NCBI GenBank assembly: GCA_964550985.1
Contig: CAZKBM010000031.1
Coordinates: 1 to 31,895, forward strand
DNA: 31,895 bases
Direction: 5' to 3'
Origin: JAAYCI01 sp964550985
Lineage (GTDB): Bacteria; Bacillota; Clostridia; Oscillospirales; Ruminococcaceae
Part shown: positions 15,951 through 23,615 of the stretch, piece after piece
How positions within the stretch are numbered: the first letter of the stretch is position 1
How the letters are laid out: each line of letters begins with the position of its first letter
Notes under the pieces: generated by a model
The model's input: only the letters and a program-made list of their open reading frames with translations
The model's database searches: none
Told to the model about the DNA's origin: nothing
Made by a program: the position numbers and the translations under genes

Positions 15951-17126
15951 TTACCGTTGGGCAAATACCTTTTGCCCGCCCAGGTAAACGGCCAAAGGCT
16001 TGCGCAGCGCTTCAATATCCTGCGATACATCCCCTGTGTAAATGGCAAGGTCGGCCGTAAGGCCGGGGCGCAGTTCCCCCGTCACCTCGGCAAGGCCCAG
16101 CACTTTTGCGGGGTTTTGGGTGGCGGTTTGTATGGCCTGCACGGGGCTCAGGCCGTACTCCACCATCAGGCCAAGCTCCTGGGCCAGGGGCAGGGGGGGC
16201 GCGTCGTGCAGCACCATATCGCTGCCCGCCAAGGTGGTTACGCCCGTATCATACAGCGCCTTAAAGTTTTCTTTGTAAGCTGCTGCGGCCTTTTTATAAA
16301 AGCTGTTTTCGGGTGGGGTTTGGCCGCCGGGTGTATCCTGCACCTCGCGCTGGTACAGGTAGGTGTATGCATAGATGGTGGGCGTCCAGGCAATGCCCTT
16401 CTTCGCCATGGCCTCAGCCTGCGCTACGGTTAGGAAGGTGCCGTGTTCTATGGTGTCGAACCCGGCCTCAATGCACATCTCAATGGCGGGGTGGCAGCCC
16501 GCGTGTACGGCGGCTTTTACCCCTCGGCGGTGGCATTCATCTGTGGCGGCGTTCAGTTCCTCCTGGGTATACTCGGGGATATGGCTGCGGTGGCTGGTTA
16601 AAATTTTTATCCAATCGGCCCCGTCGCGCAGTTGGCGGCGTATGGCCGCCCGGATGTTCCAGGGGCCGTCTGCCTCTTCAATGCCGTCCTCGTGCCCATG
16701 CCCACCCGACATGCAAATGCCGGTGTCGGTGTGGATGATGCGTGGCAGGGTACAAAAGCCCTTTTCCCCCGCCAGCCGCAGCTGGCGGCACAGCCCGTGG
16801 GGAGAGGAGAGGTCGCGCTGGGTGGTAATGCCAAGGTGCAGGCCTTTTTGGGCCATCTGCATGGCGTATAGGGCAATTAAATAATCATCATATAGGGGTT
16901 TATCCGGCTGCGAGTAATAAAAGCCCAGATGTACATGCATATCAAAAAGGCCGGGCAGTAAACTGGCCTCTCCATAGTCTTGGGCCTCTTCGCCGGGGTG
17001 GTTTGCCATTAGCTGGGCGGCTGGGCCCACCTCGGTAATACGGCCGGTTTCGTCATAGCGCAGGCCGCTGTTTTGCAGTACGGTTTTTCCATCCCCTGTA
17101 AGCAGGGTGGCTGCGGTTACAATCAT
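15951..17126 (-). CDS. Metal-dependent amidohydrolase, prolidase/imidazolonepropionase-like
   Basis: About 391 residues. All binuclear metal ligands of the amidohydrolase superfamily are visible: DMHVHLG (His 64, His 66), a Lys in WIKILTSH (Lys 174, probably carbamylated), His 208 in VHAG, His 228 in IEHGT and Asp 303 in AGSDM. This layout matches the COG1228 group, which includes imidazolonepropionase and bacterial Xaa-Pro or Xaa-Arg dipeptidases. The neighbouring Xaa-Pro peptidase, hydroxyproline genes and peptide importer favour a cytosolic dipeptidase acting on prolyl dipeptides; this is inference. The start at 17126 has AGGGGG about nine nt upstream. The promoter, at 17176-17203, contains a dyad likely bound by the divergent XRE-cupin regulator. 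Confidence 0.82.
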   Translation of the reverse strand: MIVTAATLLTGDGKTVLQNSGLRYDETGRITEVGPAAQLMANHPGEEAQDYGEASLLPGLFDMHVHLGFYYSQPDKPLYDDYLIALYAMQMAQKGLHLGITTQRDLSSPHGLCRQLRLAGEKGFCTLPRIIHTDTGICMSGGHGHEDGIEEADGPWNIRAAIRRQLRDGADWIKILTSHRSHIPEYTQEELNAATDECHRRGVKAAVHAGCHPAIEMCIEAGFDTIEHGTFLTVAQAEAMAKKGIAWTPTIYAYTYLYQREVQDTPGGQTPPENSFYKKAAAAYKENFKALYDTGVTTLAGSDMVLHDAPPLPLAQELGLMVEYGLSPVQAIQTATQNPAKVLGLAEVTGELRPGLTADLAIYTGDVSQDIEALRKPLAVYLGGQKVFAQR

Positions 17127-17175
17127 GGGTAAAGGCCCCCTTCCCTGGGGCCCCCTGTTTGGGGCCCGCAACTCC

Positions 17176-17203
17176 ATTATATTTCACAGCGGTGAAATGT
17201 CAA
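17176..17203 (-). promoter_or_regulatory. Amidohydrolase promoter with embedded dyad operator
   Basis: Minus-strand TTGACA (17198-17203), a 16-nt spacer and TATAAT (17176-17181), a near-consensus promoter. The spacer is filled by a perfect dyad, ATTTCAC (17181-17187), AGCG, GTGAAAT (17192-17198). A protein bound there would block RNA polymerase. A further GTGAAA half-site is at 17213-17218. The divergent XRE-cupin regulator is the natural candidate. Confidence 0.72.
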
Positions 17204-17254
17204 TCGCCAAATGTGAAACTGTGCATAATGCCTATATAAAACGCAAAACGGCGT

Positions 17255-17284
17255 TTGACAAATGACAGTTTGCCAAGCTACAAT
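17255..17284 (+). promoter_or_regulatory. Promoter of the XRE-cupin regulator
   Basis: TTGACA (17255-17260), an 18-nt spacer and TACAAT (17279-17284). Transcription would begin near 17291, which excludes the upstream in-frame ATG at 17262. Confidence 0.72.
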
Positions 17285-17354
17285 AGGGAAGGTTAAGCAT
17301 GGGCTTTACCGTGTGTACCCATTGCCACAAGGTGTGGCGGAAAGGTGGGGGCGG

Positions 17355-17954
17355 ATGAATCCAAACCTGGCGGTAGGAAAAAAGGTTAAGCAGCTGCGCA
17401 CAAAGAAAAAGCTAACCCTAAAACAGCTTAGCGAACTAACAGGCCTTTCCACGGGCTTTTTATCGCAACTGGAAAGGGGTATTTCCACCATTGCCATCGA
17501 TTCTTTGGCCAAGGTGGCGGGGGCTTTGGACGTGGAACTCTCCAGCTTTTTTAAGCACGATAGCCTGCCTGGGGCCGAGCCGGTGATGCGGGGCTTTGAA
17601 CAGAAATACAGCCAGGTTAGCCCGCGCATTATAGAGAGCGTGATGAGCAAAGACATGCTAAAATATGATGTTTTGCCGCGCCTTTTTCAGCTGATGCCCA
17701 GTGAGGACAGCGACGAGCCGCCCGCTGTTATGTACAGCCACCACGGCGAGGAGTTTGTGTATGTGTTGGAGGGGGTGCTTACCCTTTACATGAACCACAA
17801 AGAGTACACCCTTTACCCCGGAGACAGCGCGCAGGTACACTCTGACGATGAGCACAACTGGGCCAACCGAACCAACCGCATGGTGCAGTTTATTCAGTTA
17901 AATTACCCAAACCCCTACCTGCAGGAATATAGCGAGGATGCCGCCGCCGAGTGA
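17355..17954 (+). CDS. XRE-family regulator with C-terminal cupin
   Basis: About 199 residues. Residues 6-65 are a Cro/cI-type HTH: VGKKVKQLRTKKKLTLKQLS then LTGLSTGFLSQLERG, followed by SLAKVAGALDVELSSFF. The second half is a cupin with HHGEEFVYVLEGVLTLYM and LYPGDSAQVHSDDEHNW. This architecture is typical of regulators such as PuuR that sense amino acids or amines. It is divergent from the amidohydrolase, whose promoter carries a perfect dyad between its boxes. ATTTCAC-like half-sites also lie near the epimerase promoter, so it may control the peptide/hydroxyproline genes as well. The ATG at 17355 has a G-rich RBS. Confidence 0.88.
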   Translation: MNPNLAVGKKVKQLRTKKKLTLKQLSELTGLSTGFLSQLERGISTIAIDSLAKVAGALDVELSSFFKHDSLPGAEPVMRGFEQKYSQVSPRIIESVMSKDMLKYDVLPRLFQLMPSEDSDEPPAVMYSHHGEEFVYVLEGVLTLYMNHKEYTLYPGDSAQVHSDDEHNWANRTNRMVQFIQLNYPNPYLQEYSEDAAAE

Positions 17955-18010
17955 GCGGCGTACCCTGCCGGGAGCCTGTTTGATGATAGGGCTGAGATAT
18001 TTTGATAGAA

Positions 18011-18044
18011 CCCCCAAAGCCGTAAAATGGCCTTGGGGGTTTTT
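18011..18044 (+). terminator. Rho-independent terminator of the XRE-cupin gene
   Basis: CCCCCAA (18011-18017) pairs with TTGGGGG (18033-18039); three more pairs follow after one mismatch, then TTTTT. The 16-nt word GCCGTAAAATGGCCTT inside it is repeated exactly at 18045-18060. Confidence 0.85.
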
Positions 18045-18088
18045 GCCGTAAAATGGCCTTTAGGCAACCTCTACAAAGGTGCCATACG

Positions 18089-18430
18089 CTAAGCAGAAAA
18101 TAGGCGGCTTTTCGCGTTTTCAAACTCAGCCTGTGTCAGGGCGCCGCAGTCCAAAAGGCTTTTCAGCTTCACAATTTCATCGGCCAGGCTCTCTTGACCG
18201 GCGGTGGGCGCATTTTTTGGGTGGGAGGCCCTTCTGGCGGCCATTTTTTCATCGAAATAATACTGAAAGATGGTAACAGCAAGAATCCAGCCAATAAACT
18301 CTGACGAGAGGTTTGCGCAGAAATCGTGAATGTTGAAATTGGGATTATTGAAAATTCCAACAACATAAGTAAAAGCCACAATTACAGTAAAAATAATAGA
18401 TAGTACAATTAATTTCTTATTTTTCTTCAA
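18089..18430 (-). CDS. Small membrane protein with C-terminal SHOCT domain
   Basis: About 113 residues. Two hydrophobic segments (roughly residues 6-27 and 45-60) are followed by a linker and a 30-residue SHOCT motif (LADEIVKLKSLLDCGALTQA then EFENAKSRLF), where the conserved Leu-Leu-x-x-Gly and EFE-x-x-K-x-x-LL pattern is clear. SHOCT domains are found at the ends of many short membrane proteins and their function is not well defined. GGGAGA on the minus strand is spaced for a TTG at 18430; an ATG at 18454 has no visible RBS. It stands alone, converging on the XRE-cupin gene. Confidence 0.65.
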   Translation of the reverse strand: MKKNKKLIVLSIIFTVIVAFTYVVGIFNNPNFNIHDFCANLSSEFIGWILAVTIFQYYFDEKMAARRASHPKNAPTAGQESLADEIVKLKSLLDCGALTQAEFENAKSRLFSA

Positions 18431-18504
18431 GTCAAAACATCTCCCTAATATCATATAAATGGGGTTGCCCCGGCTTGCAGGCACGGGCCGGGGCCGCAGG
18501 GTAA

Positions 18505-18668
18505 TTACAGCATTTTCACAAATAACTTACACACCGCACCGGCAAAAACAGTTTTATGCTTCGTTGCAAAATTTTGCAATGCACCAAGCATTCCTACAAT
18601 TTTACGCCTTGCCTAAACCTGTTTTTGCTCGCCGCTTGCTGTGTAAAACATTTGTTCAAATGCTGTAA
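18505..18668. mobile_element. MITE-like inverted-repeat element, 164 bp
   Basis: The ends 18505-18551 and 18619-18668 are imperfect inverted repeats. Four blocks match exactly when one end is reversed: TTACAGCATTT, ACAAAT, TTACACA and CAAAAACAG (33 positions), with small differing spacers. The middle holds a perfect 16-bp palindrome (18564-18579). There is no ORF inside, and the base composition is more AT-rich than the genes. No clear target-site duplication could be fixed. A 20-nt copy of the right end occurs at 3635-3654. A folded regulatory RNA is the alternative. Confidence 0.5.
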
Positions 18669-18884
18669 GTTGCAGAGATAGCTTACCACAAATTTTTGCC
18701 AATATAAAGCGCCGTGACATGGGGTAGAAAAGGCAGCCGAAGGGCAATGCCAATCAATCGGTTTTACGGTAAAAACAGTGGGTGGGGCTTTGTGGTGGGT
18801 ACAGCCTGGGCATCTGGCGCGGTGGCTTCTGGTAATGGGAGCTTTTTTGTCACTTTCCTCCAGATTCTTTGGCGAAGATGCCCA
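18669..18884. other. Non-coding stretch between the inverted-repeat element and the peptidase promoter
   Basis: An open frame from 18714 runs into the peptidase gene, but the promoter at 18885-18913 lies inside it and the RBS is at 18944-18950, so it is not coding. No other structure was seen. Confidence 0.5.
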
Positions 18885-18913
18885 TTGATTTTTATTCACC
18901 ATAATGATACTAT
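18885..18913 (+). promoter_or_regulatory. Promoter of the Xaa-Pro peptidase gene (TTGATT-N17-TACTAT)
   Basis: TTGATT (18885-18890), 17 nt, TACTAT (18908-18913). The same two boxes with the same spacing occur before the epimerase operon at 20117-20145, and both are followed by a TTTCA-rich stretch. This points to shared control. Confidence 0.68.
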
Positions 18914-18956
18914 GTGCTCAAATTTCATAATTATTAATTTATTGGGAGGAAACATC

Positions 18957-20021
18957 ATGTTAAACGCACTGCAAAAAAAGTTAAAAGCGGTAAAAGCCGA
19001 GGGCTTTTTTGTGCAAAAGAAACAAAATGTCCGTTTTCTCAGTGGGTACACAGGGGATGATTCCTATCTGCTTATCACCCCTAAAAAACAGTACTTTCTT
19101 ACCGACCCACGCTATACCGAGCAGGCTGCCTTGGAGTGCCCGGACTTTGAAATTACCGTGTGGCGCAAGGCCGGTAAAACCCTTGCCGACTGTGTGGCAG
19201 ACCTCTGTGAAAAAGAGAAATTGGCCTCGCTTGGGTTTGAATCGGACGTTATCAGCCACAGCCAGTGGGATGTTTTACACACCCGCGTAAAGGCGGAACT
19301 GGTGCCCACGCGGGATTTGGTTGAGGGGCTGCGCAGCGTGAAAACCCCCGAGGAGATAGACTGTATGCGCGCCGCCTGTGAAATTAGCTGCCGTGCCTTC
19401 GAGCGCATTTTGGGGGACATAAAGGTAGGGCGCACCGAAAAGGAACTGGCCGCAAAATTGGCCGCCTATATGGTGGAGGAAGGGGCCGATACCCAGCCCT
19501 ACGGCAATATCTTAATCACAGGCGCGCGCACCTCGCTTTTGCACGGCATCCCCTCATCCAAAGCCGTGGAGTATGGCGATTTTGTGCTGATGGATTTTGG
19601 CTGCCAGTATAAGGGGTATCTTTCAGATATGACGCGTACCGTGGTGGTTGGCAAGGCCAGCGCCCGCCAGCGCGAGGTGTATGAGATTGAAAAACAGATG
19701 GTGGCCGATTGCGAAAAGGTAATGCGCGCGGGCGTGCCGCTGAAGAAGGTGTTCGAGGCCTCGCTAAAAGCCGTGAAGGGCACCGAGTATGAGCCCTATA
19801 TCTATACGGGTATTGGGCATGGAATCGGCCTGTTTGTACATGAAATCCCCTTCATCCGCCCCGAGAGCACCGAGGTGTACGAGGCCGGTGTGGTTACCAC
19901 CATCGAGCCGGGCATCTACATTCCCGGCTGGGGCGGCGTGCGCATAGAGGATCAACTGGTGATTACCGAAAGCGGCTGTGAAAACCTGGTGCGTACCACC
20001 CATGACCTGATTGAACTGTAG
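18957..20021 (+). CDS. M24-family Xaa-Pro aminopeptidase/dipeptidase
   Basis: 354 residues. The N-terminal creatinase-like domain (to about residue 125) precedes the pita-bread catalytic domain. All five metal ligands are visible: Asp 213 (LMDFGC), Asp 224 (LSDMTRT), His 288 (GIGHGIGL), Glu 317 (TIEPGIY) and Glu 331 (RIEDQLVI), plus the substrate-binding His 196 (LLHGIPS). The enzyme hydrolyses bonds next to proline, either N-terminal Xaa-Pro (PepP) or Xaa-Pro dipeptides (PepQ); its length suits both. GGGAGGA at 18944-18950 sets the ATG at 18957. It lies between the XRE-cupin regulator and the hydroxyproline operon, which fits release of Pro or Hyp from imported peptides. Confidence 0.93.
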   Translation: MLNALQKKLKAVKAEGFFVQKKQNVRFLSGYTGDDSYLLITPKKQYFLTDPRYTEQAALECPDFEITVWRKAGKTLADCVADLCEKEKLASLGFESDVISHSQWDVLHTRVKAELVPTRDLVEGLRSVKTPEEIDCMRAACEISCRAFERILGDIKVGRTEKELAAKLAAYMVEEGADTQPYGNILITGARTSLLHGIPSSKAVEYGDFVLMDFGCQYKGYLSDMTRTVVVGKASARQREVYEIEKQMVADCEKVMRAGVPLKKVFEASLKAVKGTEYEPYIYTGIGHGIGLFVHEIPFIRPESTEVYEAGVVTTIEPGIYIPGWGGVRIEDQLVITESGCENLVRTTHDLIEL

Positions 20022-20116
20022 GGAAAAGGGTGCAATTTTGCTAAAAAGCAGAACATTATGGGCAAATAGCACAAAAAATGGAACCTTGATTTGGCGCTGC
20101 CAACCCCGATTTTCGC

Positions 20117-20145
20117 TTGATTAAATTTCATGATGGTGATACTAT
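20117..20145 (+). promoter_or_regulatory. Promoter of the epimerase/dehydrogenase operon (TTGATT-N17-TACTAT)
   Basis: TTGATT (20117-20122), 17 nt, TACTAT (20140-20145), a copy of the peptidase promoter. Just downstream is TTTCACATAATTCAC (two TTCAC half-sites 9 nt apart), and a TTCA/TGAA pair lies near 20256-20270. These resemble halves of the dyad in the amidohydrolase promoter. The leader is about 140 nt long with no recognised riboswitch. Confidence 0.68.
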
Positions 20146-20293
20146 TATTTCACATAATTCACAACCACGAATTTTTGCCGAGGCAAGGCCTCTAAAGTTT
20201 GGAAATTAAAGAATAATATTGGGCAAATATCGTGTTTTTATGGGAAAAATGCAAAATTCAAAAATGTGAACAACAAAAATGGGAGGTGCCTGC

Positions 20294-21301
20294 TTGAATT
20301 TTAAAAGAACCTTTCACACCATAGATACCCACACCGGTGGGGAACCCACCCGCAACGTGGTGGGGGGCATACCCGTGGTGCCCGGTGCAACCATGCGGGA
20401 AAAAATGCAGTACATGATGGAAAACTGTGATGATATCCGCCAGCTTTTGGTGTATGAGCCGCGCGGCAACGATGTGATGAGCGGCACGGTGATTACCCAG
20501 CCCTGCGACGAGCGCGCCGACGTTGGCGTATTGTTTTTTGAGGTGGGCTACTGGATGCCCATGTGCGGGCACGACACCATTGGCGTTGCCACCGCCCTGG
20601 TAGAGGCCGGAATGGTAAAGGTGACCGAGCCCATCACCCACATTACGCTGGATACCGCCGCAGGCCTTGTGGAACTGGAAGTGACGGTGGAAAACGGAAC
20701 GGCCAAACAGGTGAGTTTTGTAAACGCTCCCGCCTTTGTGATGAAGCAGGACGCAGCGGTGGACACTGCCGAATTTGGCCAGGTGAAATTGGATATTGCC
20801 TACGGCGGCAACATCTACGCCATACTGCCCGCCGCAAGCCTGGGGCTGGATATCCGCCCTGAAAATGCGGGGGAGATTATCCGTACCGGCAATATATTAA
20901 AAAAATATATCAACGAGCAGATACCCGTGGTACACCCCGAGATGGACTTTATTAATAAAGTAACCCATGTGGAGTTTTACGGCCCGCCCAAAACTCCGGG
21001 CGCCACGGTGCAAAACGCCGTAGTTATCCCCCCTGGCGCCATCGACCGCTCCCCCTGCGGCACGGGCACTTCGGCCAAAATGGCCGTGCTGGCCGCAAAA
21101 GGGCAACTTGCCAAGGGCCAAAGTTTTGTGCACGAAAGTATTATTGGCAGCCTGTTCCACTGCGAAATTGTGGAGGAGACCACGCTTGCGGGTATACCCG
21201 CCATTGTGCCGCGTGTGGCGGGCCGCGCCTGGGTAACGGGCATTCATACCTACGGCCTTGCCCCAGACGACCCCTACCCAATGGGCTTTCAACTGGGCTA
21301 G
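20294..21301 (+). CDS. Proline racemase family: probable 4-hydroxyproline 2-epimerase
   Basis: About 335 residues, cofactor-independent. Both catalytic Cys are present: MCGHDTIG (Cys 91) and DRSPCGTGTSAKMA (Cys 255), so it is a racemase/epimerase rather than a dehydratase (which has Thr or Ser). The start IDTHTGGEPTRNV is typical. GGGAGGTG (20281-20288) is spaced for a TTG at 20294; the ATG at 20279 overlaps that site and is rejected. Motifs alone do not separate proline racemase from trans-4-hydroxy-L-proline epimerase. The downstream flavin dehydrogenase and DapA-family lyase favour the hydroxyproline enzyme, since the lyase would have no role with plain proline. First gene of the operon. 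Confidence 0.9.
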   Translation: MNFKRTFHTIDTHTGGEPTRNVVGGIPVVPGATMREKMQYMMENCDDIRQLLVYEPRGNDVMSGTVITQPCDERADVGVLFFEVGYWMPMCGHDTIGVATALVEAGMVKVTEPITHITLDTAAGLVELEVTVENGTAKQVSFVNAPAFVMKQDAAVDTAEFGQVKLDIAYGGNIYAILPAASLGLDIRPENAGEIIRTGNILKKYINEQIPVVHPEMDFINKVTHVEFYGPPKTPGATVQNAVVIPPGAIDRSPCGTGTSAKMAVLAAKGQLAKGQSFVHESIIGSLFHCEIVEETTLAGIPAIVPRVAGRAWVTGIHTYGLAPDDPYPMGFQLG

Positions 21302-21385
21302 GGCGCGCCGGGCCCGGCTGTAGCATCCGGTTAACCCATGCTGTTTCTATTAAGTAGTTTGTATGTATTTTGGAGGAATGAGAGA

Positions 21386-21700
21386 ATGCGTGTAACGCAG
21401 CACCCCATTTTGGGGCCGCAAGAGATGACCCAGACCGTTACCATTACGGTGGACGGCAAACCCTATACGGCCATTGCAGGCGAGGTTATTGCCGCAACGC
21501 TAATGGCCAACGGCATTATGGTACACCGGCACACCACCAAGGAGCATAAGCCCCGCGGTATTTACTGCGGCATTGGCCAGTGCACCGACTGTGTGATGAC
21601 CGTGAACGGCAAACCCAATGTACGCACCTGTATTACCCCTGTGGAAGACGGGATGGAAATTATCACCCAGGACGGGTTTGGAAAGCCGGTGAAAGCATGA
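21386..21700 (+). CDS. [2Fe-2S] subunit of D-hydroxyproline/amine dehydrogenase (HcnA-like)
   Basis: 104 residues with one Fer2_4 domain. The cluster Cys are in YCGIGQCTDC and the later VRTC, the plant-type ferredoxin spacing used in HcnA/SoxA-type subunits. It carries electrons from the flavin sites to the next acceptor. TGGAGG lies before the ATG at 21386; a closer ATG at 21378 is in another frame. Its stop overlaps the next gene's start (ATGA). Confidence 0.87.
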   Translation: MRVTQHPILGPQEMTQTVTITVDGKPYTAIAGEVIAATLMANGIMVHRHTTKEHKPRGIYCGIGQCTDCVMTVNGKPNVRTCITPVEDGMEIITQDGFGKPVKA

Positions 21701-22782
21701 TAGAGAAAGAAGTGGTGATCATTGGCGGGGGGCCTGCGGGCCTTGCGGCCGCCATTGAAACGGCCCGTGCCGGCGCCGAAACCCTGGTGATTGACGAAAA
21801 CCGCCGCCCGGGTGGGCAGCTTTTTAAACAGATACATAAGTTTTTTGGCTCCAAGGCGCACAACGCGGGCATCCGCGGGGTGGATATTGGCAAGCAACTG
21901 CTGGCCGATACCGAAGAGGCAGGCGTGGAGGTTTGGCTGGATAGCGCGGCCATCGGCCTTTTCCCGGATATGCGGGTGGCCGTTTTGCGCGGTGGCACCA
22001 CCGAGGTGGTGAAGGCCAAGAAGATATTGGTAAGCACCGGCGCCTCCGAAAACGCCATCAATTTTGAAGGCTGGAACCTGCCCGGCGTAATGGGCGCGGG
22101 CGCGGCCCAAACCATGATCAACGTGAACCGGGTGCTGCCTGGCCAGCGGGTTTTGATGGTGGGCTCGGGCAATGTGGGGGTGATTGTAGCCTACCAGCTG
22201 ATGCAGGCCGGGGCCGAGGTTGTGGGTATTGTGGAAGGCGCCCCCAAAATTGGCGCTTACGGCGTACACGCGGCCAAGGTGCGCCGCGCGGGCGTACCCT
22301 TTTTGCTGGAGCACACCGTTGTGCAGGCAAGGGGGGCAGAGCGGGTGGAAAAAGCCGTTGTGGCAAAGCTGGATAACTGGCAGCCCATCCCCGGCAGCGA
22401 GCGCGAGGTAGACGTGGACGTTATCTGCGTGGCGGCGGGCCTGCGCCCCATGACGGAGCTTGCCTGGATGTGCGACGTAAAGCATATCTTTGTGCCCGAA
22501 CTGGGCGGCTGGATGCCCTGGCACAACGAGAATATGGAAAGTTCCGTTCCCGGTATCTATGTGGCGGGCGATACCGCGGGCGTGGAAGAGGCCAACACCG
22601 CCATGGATGAGGGGCGGCTGGCCGGCGTGCTGATGGCCCATGCGCTGGGCCATTTGAGTGACGAAGAGGCGAAGAAACAGGCGGATGTCATCCGCGAGCG
22701 TTTGACCGCCCTGCGGCAGGGCCCCTTTGGGGAACGCCGCCTAAAAGCAAAACAGCGTGTGGTGGAAGGAGGCCTTGCCTAA
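21697..22782 (+). CDS. FAD/NAD-binding subunit of D-hydroxyproline/amine dehydrogenase (HcnB-like, no BFD tail)
   Basis: 361 residues. Two dinucleotide folds are visible: VVIIGGGPAGLAAAIETARA (FAD, residues 7-26) and VLMVGSGNVGVIVAYQL (NAD or FAD, about 150-166). A closing GIYVAGDTAGVEEANTAMDEG is the conserved flavoprotein block. HcnB and similar subunits usually end in a BFD-type [2Fe-2S] domain; here the protein ends without it, and that domain is in the next gene. Start and stop overlap both neighbours (ATGA and TAATG), so production is coupled. Confidence 0.87.
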   Translation: MIEKEVVIIGGGPAGLAAAIETARAGAETLVIDENRRPGGQLFKQIHKFFGSKAHNAGIRGVDIGKQLLADTEEAGVEVWLDSAAIGLFPDMRVAVLRGGTTEVVKAKKILVSTGASENAINFEGWNLPGVMGAGAAQTMINVNRVLPGQRVLMVGSGNVGVIVAYQLMQAGAEVVGIVEGAPKIGAYGVHAAKVRRAGVPFLLEHTVVQARGAERVEKAVVAKLDNWQPIPGSEREVDVDVICVAAGLRPMTELAWMCDVKHIFVPELGGWMPWHNENMESSVPGIYVAGDTAGVEEANTAMDEGRLAGVLMAHALGHLSDEEAKKQADVIRERLTALRQGPFGERRLKAKQRVVEGGLA

Positions 22783-23615
22783 TGCAGCAGAGAGGTGTTG
22801 TGCTGGATGGATATCCTTCCAGCGAGGAGATTAAAACCCAGTGTGGCTGGCCTGCCGAAGAGCGCTTTGCAAAGGGCCCGGTGGCCGTGATAGAATGTGT
22901 GCAACCCATCCCCTGCAACCCCTGCGAAAGCGCCTGCCCTTTTGGCGCCATCCATGTGGGCGAGCCCATTACAAACGTGCCCCAACTGGACCGTGGGAAG
23001 TGCACAGGCTGCGGCCAGTGCGTGGCAGCCTGTTCGGGCCTTGCCGTTTTTATTGTAGATAAAAGCCTGGGCGAGGGGAAGGCCTCGGTGAGTTTTCCCT
23101 TTGAATACCTACCCCTGCCGGAAAAAGGCGCCACGGTGCGCGCCGTGGGCCGTGACGGCCAGTTTGTGTGCGAGGCCAAGGTGCTGCGGGTGATTGAGAC
23201 CAAGAAAAACGACCATACCCCGGTGGTGACTTTGGAATTGCCTTTGGAGTTTGCCGATACCGTACGCAGCATGGAGCGGCAGGGCCACCCCGCCAAAGGC
23301 GAAGACGCTTTTGTAAGCGTACAGATGGCCCCGGGCGTACCCGATGACGTGCTGGTTTGCCGCTGTGAAGAGGTGACGGCGGGCGAAGTGCGCCGCGCGG
23401 TGCGCGAGATGAAGGGCGCCTCTGTAACCGAGATTAAGCGCCGGGTGCGCTGTGGCATGGGTCTGTGCCAGGGCAAAAGCTGCGGCAAACTGGTAACCCG
23501 TATCATCAGCGAGGAAACCGGCTGTGCGCCCAGTGAAATACTGCCCGCTACCGATAGGCCGCCCGTTCGGCCCGTTACGTTTGGAGAACTGGCCGGAGGT
23601 GAAAACAATGGGTAA
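22782..23615 (+). CDS. Fe-S subunit: 2x[4Fe-4S] ferredoxin fused to a BFD-type [2Fe-2S] domain
   Basis: 277 residues. The N-terminal part has IPCNPCESACPFGAI (Cys 45, 48, 52, perhaps with Cys 39) and KCTGCGQCVAACSG (Cys 74, 77, 80, 84), a two-cluster ferredoxin. The C-terminal part has CRCEEVTAGEVRRAV and RCGMGLCQGKSCG, the BFD-like [2Fe-2S] domain that in aerobic relatives is the tail of the FAD/NAD subunit. It would be the electron exit path in an anaerobe. It overlaps the genes on both sides, consistent with a fixed complex. Confidence 0.87.
   Translation: MQQRGVVLDGYPSSEEIKTQCGWPAEERFAKGPVAVIECVQPIPCNPCESACPFGAIHVGEPITNVPQLDRGKCTGCGQCVAACSGLAVFIVDKSLGEGKASVSFPFEYLPLPEKGATVRAVGRDGQFVCEAKVLRVIETKKNDHTPVVTLELPLEFADTVRSMERQGHPAKGEDAFVSVQMAPGVPDDVLVCRCEEVTAGEVRRAVREMKGASVTEIKRRVRCGMGLCQGKSCGKLVTRIISEETGCAPSEILPATDRPPVRPVTFGELAGGENNG

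Noticed and set aside
17262..17354. Longer N-terminus for the XRE-cupin regulator
   Set aside because: The TTGACA/TACAAT promoter at 17255-17284 overlaps this stretch and the HTH begins right after the ATG at 17355.
18019..18060. Two exact 16-nt copies of GCCGTAAAATGGCCTT as a repeat array
   Set aside because: There are only two copies, one inside a terminator; it is too short to call an array and is probably a local slippage or duplication.
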